Assembly (NCBI GenBank): GCA_024401095.1
Contig: JAKSLR010000014.1
Location: 1 to 64,000, forward strand
Source: Bacteroidaceae bacterium
Lineage (GTDB): Bacteria > Bacteroidota > Bacteroidia > Bacteroidales > Bacteroidaceae
DNA: 64,000 bases
Direction: 5' to 3'
Positions within the stretch are counted from its first letter, which is position 1, and every line of letters starts with the position of its first letter. A model generated the notes under the pieces. It did no database searches and was not told the origin of the DNA. It saw only the letters and a program-made list of their open reading frames with translations. A program made the position numbers and the translations under genes. Shown in pieces: positions 1 to 7,289 of this stretch.

Positions 1-175
1 ACTGCTTCTTGGAGAAGATGAACTTGAACGCTGTGTCAATCATCAGATCCAGGAAACCTTCGCAGGTTTTCTCTGAATTTGCCTCTCCGGAGCTTTTTGG
101 AGAGGAAGTGGTAGATTCTAATTGATGGTTCTGCACCTGTGCAGTCTTGCCATCGGTATCTTTTTCAAATACCAT
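1..175 (-). CDS. Rpn-type PD-(D/E)XK nuclease/putative transposase, N-terminal part only
   Basis: The reverse strand has an open frame from an ATG at 175 to the window edge, about 58 codons. A polar Ser/Thr-rich leader of about 38 residues is followed by LMIDTAFKFIF. A D-x-AFK-x-IF element near the start is typical of the Rpn/PDDEXK_2 family, common in Bacteroidota, which promotes DNA recombination. The catalytic residues lie outside the window, so activity cannot be judged. The long leader before the motif is unusual. A weak -7 box at 189-197 supports this start. The call rests on one motif. Confidence 0.5.
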   Translation of the reverse strand, partial: MVFEKDTDGKTAQVQNHQLESTTSSPKSSGEANSEKTCEGFLDLMIDTAFKFIFSKKQ

Positions 176-188
176 AATACTTCCACTT

Positions 189-197
189 GCAAAGAAA
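189..197 (-). promoter_or_regulatory. Possible promoter -7 box for the Rpn-type gene
   Basis: On the reverse strand this reads TTTCTTTGC, close to the Bacteroidota -7 consensus TAnnTTTG, 14 bases before the ATG at 175. The first two bases do not match, so it is weak. Confidence 0.35.
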
Positions 198-256
198 AAG
201 ATTTCCTGTGAACTTTCCAAATTTTGTCGGGAAAAAAGAAAAATCAGTACACCTCA

Positions 257-345
257 CCGTATCAGTTACCGTTCATTTACGTATCGTTTGCCGTTCATTC
301 TCCGTTCATCCTCCGTTGTTCCTTCGTTCTACCTTCGTTGATCCT
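257..345. repeat. Degenerate 11-bp tandem array (about 7-8 units)
   Basis: Units start at 269, 280, 291, 302, 313, 324 and 335, exactly 11 bp apart, with a looser copy at 257-268. The clearest copies read CCGTTCATTCT and CCGTTCATCCT. The conserved core is CGTT; the 3' part of the unit drifts. The period is close to one DNA helical turn. No credible protein is encoded here. Confidence 0.8.
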
Positions 346-535
346 CTAGTTTTTTTGCGGAAACCGATAGGAGATGTATCGAAGGAGCGACAAAGGAACA
401 ACAAATGTAGAGCCTTGATCTATAGAAAAATAATTGGACTTCTATGCTATGTGATATGGTGCATGGATTTTTTCACAAAAATATGCCAACACCTCACACA
501 ATCGCTATAACGTGTTGAAAACAAAACAGTTAGCT
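346..535. other. Intergenic spacer with no recognised gene
   Basis: This is the middle of the non-coding gap 176-865. The reading frames that cross it are short, start inside the repeat array and look like chance translations. Isolated AACACC elements appear near 488. I see no promoter or RNA gene here. Confidence 0.5.
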
Positions 536-576
536 GGGTAGGGTGTTTGTCAAACACCCTACCCAACACCCTACCC
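536..576. repeat. 14-bp perfect inverted repeat overlapping a G-quadruplex motif
   Basis: Bases 536-549 and 551-564 are perfect inverted repeats around a single base. The CCCTACCC element then recurs at 569-576. Read on the reverse strand, 557-576 is G3-N2-G3-N4-G3-N2-G3, which fits the standard intramolecular G-quadruplex rule. A second GGGTAGGG lies on the + strand at 536-543. Confidence 0.85.
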
Positions 577-604
577 AACACCTCACATGACTGCTTACTA
601 TCTG

Positions 605-710
605 TGATAGGTGTATGATAGGTGTTGTGATAGGTGTTGGAACAACACCTATCACGTGTAAGTAATTGATATTCTATGAAATAACACCCATCGTGATAGG
701 TGTTAGGTGT
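605..710. repeat. TGATAGGTGTTG tandem copies with hairpins
   Basis: Three near-identical copies of TGATAGGTGTTG lie head to tail at 605-615, 616-627 and 628-639. The last copy is the left arm of a perfect 13-bp hairpin (627-639 with 643-655, loop GAA). A related imperfect hairpin follows at 683-704, and another AGGTGT at 705-710. The GGTGTT core is shared with the 536-576 element, so the cluster looks like one repeat family. Confidence 0.8.
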
Positions 711-737
711 TTTCTTGATAAAAATAGAATAAGTATA

Positions 738-783
738 GACCGACTGGAATCACAGCTTAAGACCAGCGGGAATCATAACTTAA
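738..783. repeat. Two tandem 23-bp repeats
   Basis: Bases 738-760 and 761-783 are two diverged copies of the same 23-mer. Both begin GACC and end CTTAA, and share GGAATCA in the middle. They sit between the GGTGTT repeats and the terminator hairpins. Confidence 0.7.
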
Positions 784-786
784 GAT

Positions 787-853
787 AAAAAAAGTCCGCA
801 AGGGCGGACAAGGCTGTCCGTCCTTACGGACAGACCTGTCCGACCAGACGGAC
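787..853 (-). terminator. Intrinsic terminator of the HAD gene with two extra GTCCG hairpins
   Basis: Three hairpins built on GTCCG/CGGAC lie in a row: 838-842 with 849-853, 814-821 with 826-833, and 794-799 with 804-809. The last is followed on the reverse strand by seven T residues (793-787), which makes it a complete intrinsic terminator for the gene ending at 866. The other two may insulate further or arise from duplication. Confidence 0.75.
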
Positions 854-865
854 TGTTGCTAAGCT

Positions 866-1654
866 CTAATCTAACAATCCAAAGTGACGCAAGGCATGAA
901 GCACGCCATCCTTATCTACATCATCGGTCACGAAATCTGCATGGGCTTTCACAGCATCCGAAGCATTGCCCATTACCACACTGATGGCTGCATGATCTAA
1001 CATAGGAATATCGTTTCCTCCATCGCCAAATGCCATGGTTTCTGAAAGGTCTATGCCATAATGGGCTATCATGGTATCTATTCCTGCGCTTTTGCTCACA
1101 CCCTGTGCCACCAAATCGGCAAAGGATTCATGCCAGCGCATAGGTATACAATGCTTCAGCACATGAGCCTGCAGGTATTTCTCCTCCTCTTCACGGAAGA
1201 AACCGATGAGCTGCAGCAAGTCATCGTCTACAGCCTCTTCCATGGGTAGATAATGCACCTGAGGCACATTCAGAAAAGAGGTAATGTACTTCACGTCCTC
1301 CCGTTCCAGGTTATTGGCATACATCTTGTCCTTGGCTACAGCCATGAAAGGAGTGGAATCTTCCTGACTCTTCAGATAATCAATAAGTGCCACCACGTCT
1401 TCCCTGGGAATAAATCTGCTCCCTATGTTTTTTCCCTGCTCATCGGTACACAATGCGCCGGTCACAGTGACCATGCCATCGTATTCTACCCCTTCCAGGT
1501 TATCAATATACTGCAAGGGACGACCGGTACAGATAAACACTTTTACCCCTTTCTGACGGACATCGTGGATGGCCTTGCGGGTGGATTCGGGTACACCGTG
1601 ACTCTGAAACGGAACCAGCGTTCCATCGACATCAAAAAATATAGCCTTTGTCAT
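866..1654 (-). CDS. HAD-superfamily phosphatase, Cof type
   Basis: The product is 262 residues, a cytoplasmic phosphatase likely acting on small phosphorylated metabolites. Motif I is DVDGTLV with nucleophile D8 and acid/base D10. Motif IV is GDGGNDIPML near the C terminus, followed by the usual GNA segment. The layout with a C2 cap matches the Cof/YbjI group. The frame is open to a TTG at 1675, but the promoter box at 1673-1680 covers that position, so the ATG at 1654 is preferred. It is divergent from topB. The substrate cannot be told from sequence. Confidence 0.88.
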   Translation of the reverse strand: MTKAIFFDVDGTLVPFQSHGVPESTRKAIHDVRQKGVKVFICTGRPLQYIDNLEGVEYDGMVTVTGALCTDEQGKNIGSRFIPREDVVALIDYLKSQEDSTPFMAVAKDKMYANNLEREDVKYITSFLNVPQVHYLPMEEAVDDDLLQLIGFFREEEEKYLQAHVLKHCIPMRWHESFADLVAQGVSKSAGIDTMIAHYGIDLSETMAFGDGGNDIPMLDHAAISVVMGNASDAVKAHADFVTDDVDKDGVLHALRHFGLLD

Positions 1655-1672
1655 CTTTTGTAATTTCTTGTA

Positions 1673-1680
1673 CAAAGATA
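1673..1680 (-). promoter_or_regulatory. Promoter -7 box for the HAD phosphatase
   Basis: The reverse strand reads TATCTTTG, a full match to TAnnTTTG, 19 bases before the ATG at 1654. Confidence 0.75.
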
Positions 1681-1693
1681 CGCTATTTTATCT

Positions 1694-1702
1694 TATCTTT
1701 GC
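1694..1702 (+). promoter_or_regulatory. Promoter -7 box for topB
   Basis: TATCTTTGC matches the Bacteroidota -7 consensus and lies 22 bases before the ATG at 1725. It is back to back with the box of the divergent HAD gene. Confidence 0.78.
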
Positions 1703-1724
1703 ACATCAAAACAAAGAAAAAGAG

Positions 1725-3911
1725 ATGATAGTCTGTATTGCAGAGAAACCAAGTGTAGCAAAAGACATAGCCAATGTACTGGGAGCCAAGGCCTCTCACG
1801 ATGGCTACATGGAAGGGAACGGGTATCAGGTTACCTGGACCTTCGGACACTTGTGCGAACTGAAAGAACCACATGAATACTCGCCTAACTGGAAAGCCTG
1901 GAGCCTTTCTTCACTGCCCATGATTCCAGAACGCTTCGGAATCAAGCTGAAGAACGACAAGGGCATTGAAAAGCAGTTCAAGACCATTCAGGGACTTATG
2001 CAACAGGCAGACATGATCATCAACTGTGGTGATGCCGGCCAGGAAGGAGAACTCATACAGCGCTGGGTCATGCAGAAAGCCGGCGCAAAGTGCCCTGTGA
2101 AACGTCTGTGGATCTCCTCACTGACCGAAGAGGCTATCAGGGAGGGATTCAAGACCCTGAAAGACCAGATAGAATACCAGTCGCTCTACGAAGCTGGCCT
2201 GAGCCGTGCCATTGGAGACTGGACACTGGGCATGAATGCCACGAGACTATACACCTTGAAATATGGACAGAACCGTCAGGTCCTCTCCATAGGCCGTGTA
2301 CAGACTCCTACCCTAGCCCTGATAGTAAACAGACAGAAGGAGATAGAGAACTTTGTTCCCAAGCAGAGCTGGGTGCTCTCTACCCTCTATAGAGACACGA
2401 AGTTTACCGCCATTGTCCACGATGAGGAGGCAGAGGCTGAAGCGGAAGCCGAAATCAAGGAGGCTGCAGCTCAAGGAAAGACCATCAAGCCTAAAGGTCC
2501 TGTGTTCAAGCAACTGGAATACCTGACCGAAGAGGAGGGACTGCAAGTACTGAACTCCATCAAAGAACAGCCTTTTACCGTAACCGATGTACAGAGAAAG
2601 AAAGGTACGGAAGCACCGCCTCGTCTTTACGACTTGACCTCACTTCAGGTGGATTGCAACCGTAAGTTCGGATTCAGCGCAGACATGACGCTTCAGCTTA
2701 TCCAGAGCCTTTACGAGAAGAAGTTTACGACCTACCCTCGTGTGGATACCACTTTCCTTTCGGATGACATCTATCCGAAATGTCCAAGAATCTTAAGCGG
2801 ATTAAGAGGCTATGAAGCCTATACCCAACCGCTGGCAGGAAAGACACTGCCAAAGTCCAAAAAGGTGTTCGACTCATCGAAGGTAACCGACCACCATGCC
2901 ATTATTCCTACCGGCGTTCCTGCACAGAACCTGAATGACATGGAAGCCAAGGTATATGACTTGATTGCACGTTCATTCATTGCCGTATTCTATCCCGACT
3001 GCAAGTTTGAGACTACCACGGTCATGGGTCAGGTTCCTGTGGGAGAAGGCCAAGTCCTGTTCCGTACCAGCGGAAAGACAATCCTGGAAGAAGGCTGGAA
3101 AGTCATCTTCAAGAAGAGAGGAAATGAGACGGATGCGGAAGAAAGAACCGAAGAAGAGCACACGCTGCCTGTCTTCTCAAAGGGGGAGAACGGCCCTCAT
3201 ATTCCAAGCCTGAACGAGAAGTGGACACAGCCGCCAAAACCCTACACAGAGGCTACCCTGCTGCGTGCCATGGAAACTGCAGGAAAGTTTGTGGACAGTG
3301 ATGAGCTTCGCGATGCCTTGAAAGAAAACGGTATAGGACGCCCGTCAACCCGTGCTGCCATTATAGAGACTCTTTTCAAGCGCCATTATATCCGGAAGGA
3401 AAGAAGAACACTCTGGGCTACCCCTACGGGAGTAGAACTGATAGACCTGATTCACGAGGAACTGCTCAAGAGCGCAGAACTGACAGGACGCTGGGAGAAG
3501 AAGCTGCGCCAGATAGAGAGCAAGAGCTACAGTGCCCAGACTTTCATTGTAGAACTGAAAGAAATGGTGACAGATATCATCCGTACCGTGCTGGCAGACA
3601 GCACAAACCGTCGCGTCTCCGTTACAACAGATGATGCCAAGCCGGCCAGAAAAACCAGAAGTTCTGCAGGAACACCCAGAACACGCAAACCTAAGGACAA
3701 GGGAGAGAATGAGGGGACTTCCGTAACACCTACTCGGCCTAAAACTCCTGTGAAACCGGCTGCCGGTACAGCGACCAACCCGGTAGGTCAGACTTGCCCT
3801 GTCTGCGGAAAGGGTGTCATCATAAAAGGCCGGACAGCCTATGGATGTTCCAACTGGAAGGAAGGATGCAATTACAGGATTCCTTTTGAAACCGTAAAGA
3901 CAGAAGGATAA
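1725..3911 (+). CDS. topB: DNA topoisomerase III (type IA)
   Basis: The product is 728 residues. Type IA topoisomerases cut and pass single strands, and the TopB group decatenates DNA during replication and recombination. The Toprim domain starts with IAEKPSVAKDIA, and its metal motif reads DAGQEGE (D103, G105, E107). The usual form is DxDxE, so the middle Asp is Gly. The catalytic Tyr is Y337 in FTTYPRVDTT. An acidic Ala/Glu-rich insertion lies at about 234-250, and a C-terminal Cys4 zinc ribbon (CPVCGKG then CSNWKEGC) ends the protein. The frame is open upstream, but the promoter at 1694-1702 and homology to IAEKPS starts favour 1725. It converges on the next gene with 2 bp between. Confidence 0.93.
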   Translation: MIVCIAEKPSVAKDIANVLGAKASHDGYMEGNGYQVTWTFGHLCELKEPHEYSPNWKAWSLSSLPMIPERFGIKLKNDKGIEKQFKTIQGLMQQADMIINCGDAGQEGELIQRWVMQKAGAKCPVKRLWISSLTEEAIREGFKTLKDQIEYQSLYEAGLSRAIGDWTLGMNATRLYTLKYGQNRQVLSIGRVQTPTLALIVNRQKEIENFVPKQSWVLSTLYRDTKFTAIVHDEEAEAEAEAEIKEAAAQGKTIKPKGPVFKQLEYLTEEEGLQVLNSIKEQPFTVTDVQRKKGTEAPPRLYDLTSLQVDCNRKFGFSADMTLQLIQSLYEKKFTTYPRVDTTFLSDDIYPKCPRILSGLRGYEAYTQPLAGKTLPKSKKVFDSSKVTDHHAIIPTGVPAQNLNDMEAKVYDLIARSFIAVFYPDCKFETTTVMGQVPVGEGQVLFRTSGKTILEEGWKVIFKKRGNETDAEERTEEEHTLPVFSKGENGPHIPSLNEKWTQPPKPYTEATLLRAMETAGKFVDSDELRDALKENGIGRPSTRAAIIETLFKRHYIRKERRTLWATPTGVELIDLIHEELLKSAELTGRWEKKLRQIESKSYSAQTFIVELKEMVTDIIRTVLADSTNRRVSVTTDDAKPARKTRSSAGTPRTRKPKDKGENEGTSVTPTRPKTPVKPAAGTATNPVGQTCPVCGKGVIIKGRTAYGCSNWKEGCNYRIPFETVKTEG

Positions 3912-3913
3912 GC

Positions 3914-5314
3914 TTACAAGACAAGCAGCTCCTCGGGTGTATAGCCAGAACGTATTCTCCACTCCTGAGGATAGAGATTATTGGCTCTGTTGCCAATATT
4001 CTTCACGAAGCCTAACGGCATATTCCGATAGGTAAGCAAGACAAAGCCTCTTGGAGCATCAGAATCCAGCAGAATAGCTTCTTTTCGCAAATACGCAACG
4101 GCCTGCGCGTAAGTCAACTCGCAACGAGGAAATACATCTTCTGCCACCTGGCTCATGGCCAGACTATGATCTGGAATGATATCCTTTCCCTTCAGGGTAG
4201 CCAGAGAGATTCCAGCATGGATGACGTTTACTGCAGAGGAGAGTATTTCCCATTGCTCCTGGAACTGCTTAGGAAAGGCCATCACATGATCTCTATGCCA
4301 CTGATACAAGTAAGCACTGCCCTCTTTCAACCAGGACTTGCACTCCTTTGGGACAGGAGATACCGCTGGCTGCTTCTTGCCCTGCTTGTTTTTCTTGTCC
4401 TTTTTTCTAAGAGGGGCCTCACAAGCTTCATCTCCGTTCTTGCGGAGCACTGCCATGAACAGTCCTTCACCTACTGTCTTATGAGGCAGGAAACGGTAAA
4501 CAGGCATGGATTCTCCGCCTAAAGCTGACGTGATTTTCCATTCCTCCTGGACAGGAACTTCCAGCACCTCTGCTCCCAGTGTCTCCTTTATCCAGCGGAC
4601 ATTCAGCTCGTCTTCCCACAGGTTGAAGGTACAGGTGGAATAGATGAGAAGGCCACCTGGCTTCAAGCTTGGCCAGACATTCTCCACAATCATGCGCTGG
4701 CGCTGCCAGCAAGTATCCACATTCTCCATGCTCCACTCCTTGACAGCCATCTCATCTTTTCGGAACATGCCCTCACCAGAGCAAGGAACATCGGTCAGAA
4801 TCACATCGAAGAAGTGCTTTAAGGAAGTGAATTCTGCAGAATCGCTGTGCGTGACCACTACCCCCGGATGTCCCCATTTCATCAGGTTTTCGGCCAAGAC
4901 CTGGGCACGCTGCGGCATGACCTCATTGGCCACCAGCAGGCTTCCTTCTGGCAAGGAATCGCGCAAGAGCGTGCTTTTACCACCGGGTGCAGCACACATA
5001 TCCAGGGCTATGGAAGGCTCTTTTACGTAGGTCCGGACCACCTGCGAGAGAAACATGGAAGATGCCTCCTGTACATAGTAACATCCGGCATGAAACAAGG
5101 GATCAAAAGTAAAGGTAGGACGTTTAGGCAGATAATAGCCATCAGGACACCAAGGTATCTGTGTCCATTCTTCGGTAGAAATGCCGGCATCCTTCCCCGG
5201 GTTCAGGCGAACACTGACAGGAGTCTCCTTGGCAAGAGCTTCCAGGAACACTTGGGTTTCTGCTTCACCCAATAGTCTTTTCATATTTTCAATGAAGGAT
5301 GCAGGTAATTCCAT
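3914..5314 (-). CDS. NOL1/NOP2/Sun-family RNA m5C methyltransferase (RsmF-like)
   Basis: The 466-residue product should methylate cytosine C5 in RNA, probably 16S rRNA, using S-adenosylmethionine. The SAM loop is MCAAPGGKS at about 106-114. The two catalytic Cys are C178 in [10 protein letters not shown] (motif IV) and C228 in YSTCTFN (motif VI). A C-terminal PUA-like domain follows a Lys-rich linker at about 302-320 ([11 protein letters not shown]), as in RsmF. A promoter box sits at 5331-5339. The exact target base is not certain, so no symbol is given. Confidence 0.9.
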   Translation of the reverse strand: MELPASFIENMKRLLGEAETQVFLEALAKETPVSVRLNPGKDAGISTEEWTQIPWCPDGYYLPKRPTFTFDPLFHAGCYYVQEASSMFLSQVVRTYVKEPSIALDMCAAPGGKSTLLRDSLPEGSLLVANEVMPQRAQVLAENLMKWGHPGVVVTHSDSAEFTSLKHFFDVILTDVPCSGEGMFRKDEMAVKEWSMENVDTCWQRQRMIVENVWPSLKPGGLLIYSTCTFNLWEDELNVRWIKETLGAEVLEVPVQEEWKITSALGGESMPVYRFLPHKTVGEGLFMAVLRKNGDEACEAPLRKKDKKNKQGKKQPAVSPVPKECKSWLKEGSAYLYQWHRDHVMAFPKQFQEQWEILSSAVNVIHAGISLATLKGKDIIPDHSLAMSQVAEDVFPRCELTYAQAVAYLRKEAILLDSDAPRGFVLLTYRNMPLGFVKNIGNRANNLYPQEWRIRSGYTPEELLVL

Positions 5315-5330
5315 ATTATTTCTTTTACGT

Positions 5331-5339
5331 GCAAAGATA
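5331..5339 (-). promoter_or_regulatory. Promoter -7 box for the RsmF-like gene
   Basis: TATCTTTGC on the reverse strand, 16 bases before the ATG at 5314. Confidence 0.75.
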
Positions 5340-5354
5340 ATGGAAAAAATCAGT

Positions 5355-5363
5355 TATCTTTGC
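5355..5363 (+). promoter_or_regulatory. Promoter -7 box for thyA-folA
   Basis: TATCTTTGC, 23 bases before the thyA ATG at 5387. It overlaps the in-frame TTG at 5360 and so rules that start out. Confidence 0.78.
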
Positions 5364-5386
5364 AGAAGAAAGAAAAAAGTAAAGAC

Positions 5387-6184
5387 ATGAAACAATATCT
5401 CGACCTAGTGAACCGAATCCTTACTGAAGGAGTAGTGAAAGAAGACCGCACAGGCACAGGAACCAAGAGTGTCTTTGGCCATCAGATGCGTTTTAACCTG
5501 GAAGACGGATTTCCCCTACTGACCACCAAGAAAGTCTTTCTGAGAGGAATTATAGAGGAGCTACTGTGGTTCATCAGCGGTGATACCAACAAGAAGACCC
5601 TTCAGGCAAAGAATGTACACATCTGGGATGGATGGGGCGATGACGAGACCGGAGAATTAGGTCCTATCTATGGCTACCAGTGGCGTTCATGGCCTGACTA
5701 CAACGGTGGACACATTGACCAGCTGATGCAGGTTATAGAACAGATCAAGAATACCCCTGATTCACGAAGAATGATTGTCTGTTCATGGAATGTGGCACAG
5801 ATTGACCAGATGGGATTGCCACCTTGTCACTGCTTTTTCCAGTTCTATGTAGCCAACGGGAAACTGAGTCTGCAACTTTACCAGCGCTCCGCAGACACCT
5901 TCCTGGGCGTGCCATTCAACATTGCGTCCTACGCCCTACTGGTCATGATGGTGGCTCAGGTAACCGGTCTGAAACCGGGAGAATTCATTCATACCACCGG
6001 TGATACACACATTTACCTGAACCACATGGAACAGGTACAGCTGCAGCTTACCCGTGAGCCACGTGCACTGCCTACCATGAAGATTAATCCTGACGTCAAG
6101 AGCATCCTGGACTTCAAGTACGAGGATTTCACACTAGAAGGTTATGACCCTTGGCCTGCAATCAAGGGAGCTGTTTCCATTTAA
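5387..6184 (+). CDS. thyA: Thymidylate synthase
   Basis: The 265-residue product converts dUMP to dTMP using methylene-tetrahydrofolate, which it oxidises to dihydrofolate. The phosphate loop is [11 protein letters not shown] (21-31). The nucleophile is C147 in [11 protein letters not shown], and the dUMP-binding [17 protein letters not shown] follows. Length matches the E. coli enzyme (264). The start at 5387 is set by the promoter just upstream. It is followed after 9 bp by folA, the reductase that regenerates the cofactor, so the two form a functional operon. Confidence 0.97.
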   Translation: MKQYLDLVNRILTEGVVKEDRTGTGTKSVFGHQMRFNLEDGFPLLTTKKVFLRGIIEELLWFISGDTNKKTLQAKNVHIWDGWGDDETGELGPIYGYQWRSWPDYNGGHIDQLMQVIEQIKNTPDSRRMIVCSWNVAQIDQMGLPPCHCFFQFYVANGKLSLQLYQRSADTFLGVPFNIASYALLVMMVAQVTGLKPGEFIHTTGDTHIYLNHMEQVQLQLTREPRALPTMKINPDVKSILDFKYEDFTLEGYDPWPAIKGAVSI

Positions 6185-6193
6185 GATTAAGAC

Positions 6194-6688
6194 ATGAGCA
6201 AGATTTCCATCATAGCTGCCGTGGCAGAGAACAATGCCATAGGTTTTGAGAATAAACTTATCTACTGGCTGCCTAATGACCTGAAAAGATTCAAGCAACT
6301 GACTACAGGCCATACCATCATCATGGGCCGCAAGACTTTTGAATCGCTTCCTAAAGGGGCATTGCCTAACAGAAAGAATGTAGTGCTTACCCGCCAGCAG
6401 ATTCAATTTGAGAATACAGAATGCTACCCTTCTCTTCAGGAGGCACTGAAAGCGTGCGAGAACGACGAGCACATCTACATCATAGGTGGCGACAGTGTAT
6501 ACAAGCAAGCCATTGAGTTTGCCGATGAGCTGTGCCTCACCTTGATCAAAGATACACCAGTACAGGCAGACACCTTTTTCCCACCGTTCCAGGATGAGTG
6601 GCAGGAATCGTTCCGTGAGGACCACGGAACCGATGAAAAACATAAATACGAATATAGTTTTGTAGATTATACAAGAAAGGCAGAGTAA
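6194..6688 (+). CDS. folA: Dihydrofolate reductase
   Basis: The 164-residue product reduces dihydrofolate to tetrahydrofolate with NADPH. The acidic active-site residue is D29 in WLPNDLKRFK, the NADPH-binding segment is IIMGRKTFESLP, and IIGGDSVYKQA near 100 is the second cofactor loop. It is translated with thyA, whose product dihydrofolate it recycles. Its stop lies inside the stem of a terminator. Confidence 0.96.
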   Translation: MSKISIIAAVAENNAIGFENKLIYWLPNDLKRFKQLTTGHTIIMGRKTFESLPKGALPNRKNVVLTRQQIQFENTECYPSLQEALKACENDEHIYIIGGDSVYKQAIEFADELCLTLIKDTPVQADTFFPPFQDEWQESFREDHGTDEKHKYEYSFVDYTRKAE

Positions 6689-6704
6689 AAACTCTGCCTT
6701 TTCT
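6677..6704. terminator. Bidirectional terminator between folA and the Lrp gene
   Basis: A 10-bp stem (6677-6686 with 6691-6700) with an AAAA loop is followed by a T-rich tract on the + strand. It contains the folA stop codon. It lies between convergent genes and can also serve the reverse strand, though its T tract there is poor. Confidence 0.8.
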
Positions 6705-6709
6705 TATGC

Positions 6710-7165
6710 TTAAACTGGAAGCTGACGCTTAAATGCCTCATTGAAAGAAATGATGGTCTCTGATCTGGACAATCCCAATGGCTGCAACTTATCATGAATG
6801 ATGCTGAGCAGATGGTGATTGTTGTGTGCGTAGATCTTCAAGAACATATCATAGCTGCCGGTGGTGAAATGGCATTCTACCACTTCTGGAATCTCTTCCA
6901 GAGCCTTGACAACCTCGTCAAACTGACTTACATCCTTCAGATAAAGGCCTACGTAAGCACAAGTTTCGAAGCCTACCAATTCTGGGTCAAGGACAAACTC
7001 TGATCCCTTAATCACCCCCTGGTTCACCAGCTTCTGGATACGCTGATGAACAGCTGCACCGGAAACATTACAGGCTCTGGCAACCTCTAAAAAAGGAATA
7101 CGAGCATTATTGGCAACAAGACTTAAAATCTGCTGATCCAATTCATCTAATTGAAACTTTCCCAT
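6710..7165 (-). CDS. Lrp/AsnC-family transcription regulator
   Basis: The 151-residue DNA-binding protein has an N-terminal winged helix-turn-helix (about 5-60, LDELDQQILSLVANNAR then VSGAAVHQRIQKL) and a C-terminal RAM ligand-binding domain (about 70-145). Members usually sense amino acids and control their metabolism as octamers. The neighbours do not reveal its effector. It is a single-gene unit with its own promoter at 7186-7194. Confidence 0.93.
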   Translation of the reverse strand: MGKFQLDELDQQILSLVANNARIPFLEVARACNVSGAAVHQRIQKLVNQGVIKGSEFVLDPELVGFETCAYVGLYLKDVSQFDEVVKALEEIPEVVECHFTTGSYDMFLKIYAHNNHHLLSIIHDKLQPLGLSRSETIISFNEAFKRQLPV

Positions 7166-7185
7166 AATAATATTTTTTTCTTATG

Positions 7186-7194
7186 GCAAAGTTA
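7186..7194 (-). promoter_or_regulatory. Promoter -7 box for the Lrp/AsnC gene
   Basis: TAACTTTGC on the reverse strand, 20 bases before the ATG at 7165. Confidence 0.7.
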
Positions 7195-7257
7195 CGCAAT
7201 TTATCTTAAGAATGAAAGATTTACACGATAATTATTTACATTTTTGCAAAAAAGCAG

Positions 7258-7265
7258 TAACTTCG
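7258..7265 (+). promoter_or_regulatory. Possible promoter -7 box for the M64 peptidase gene
   Basis: TAACTTCG differs from TAnnTTTG at one position and lies 24 bases before the ATG at 7290. Confidence 0.45.
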
Positions 7266-7289
7266 TGCAGATACAATATTAAATAGAAA

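Noticed and set aside
187-510. Open frame of 107 codons in the repeat region
   Set aside because: It is a translation of the 11-bp array and flanks, lacks a promoter and resembles no protein family.
5360-5386. Nine extra N-terminal codons for thyA starting at TTG 5360
   Set aside because: The TTG is inside the -7 promoter box, so it cannot be in the mRNA.
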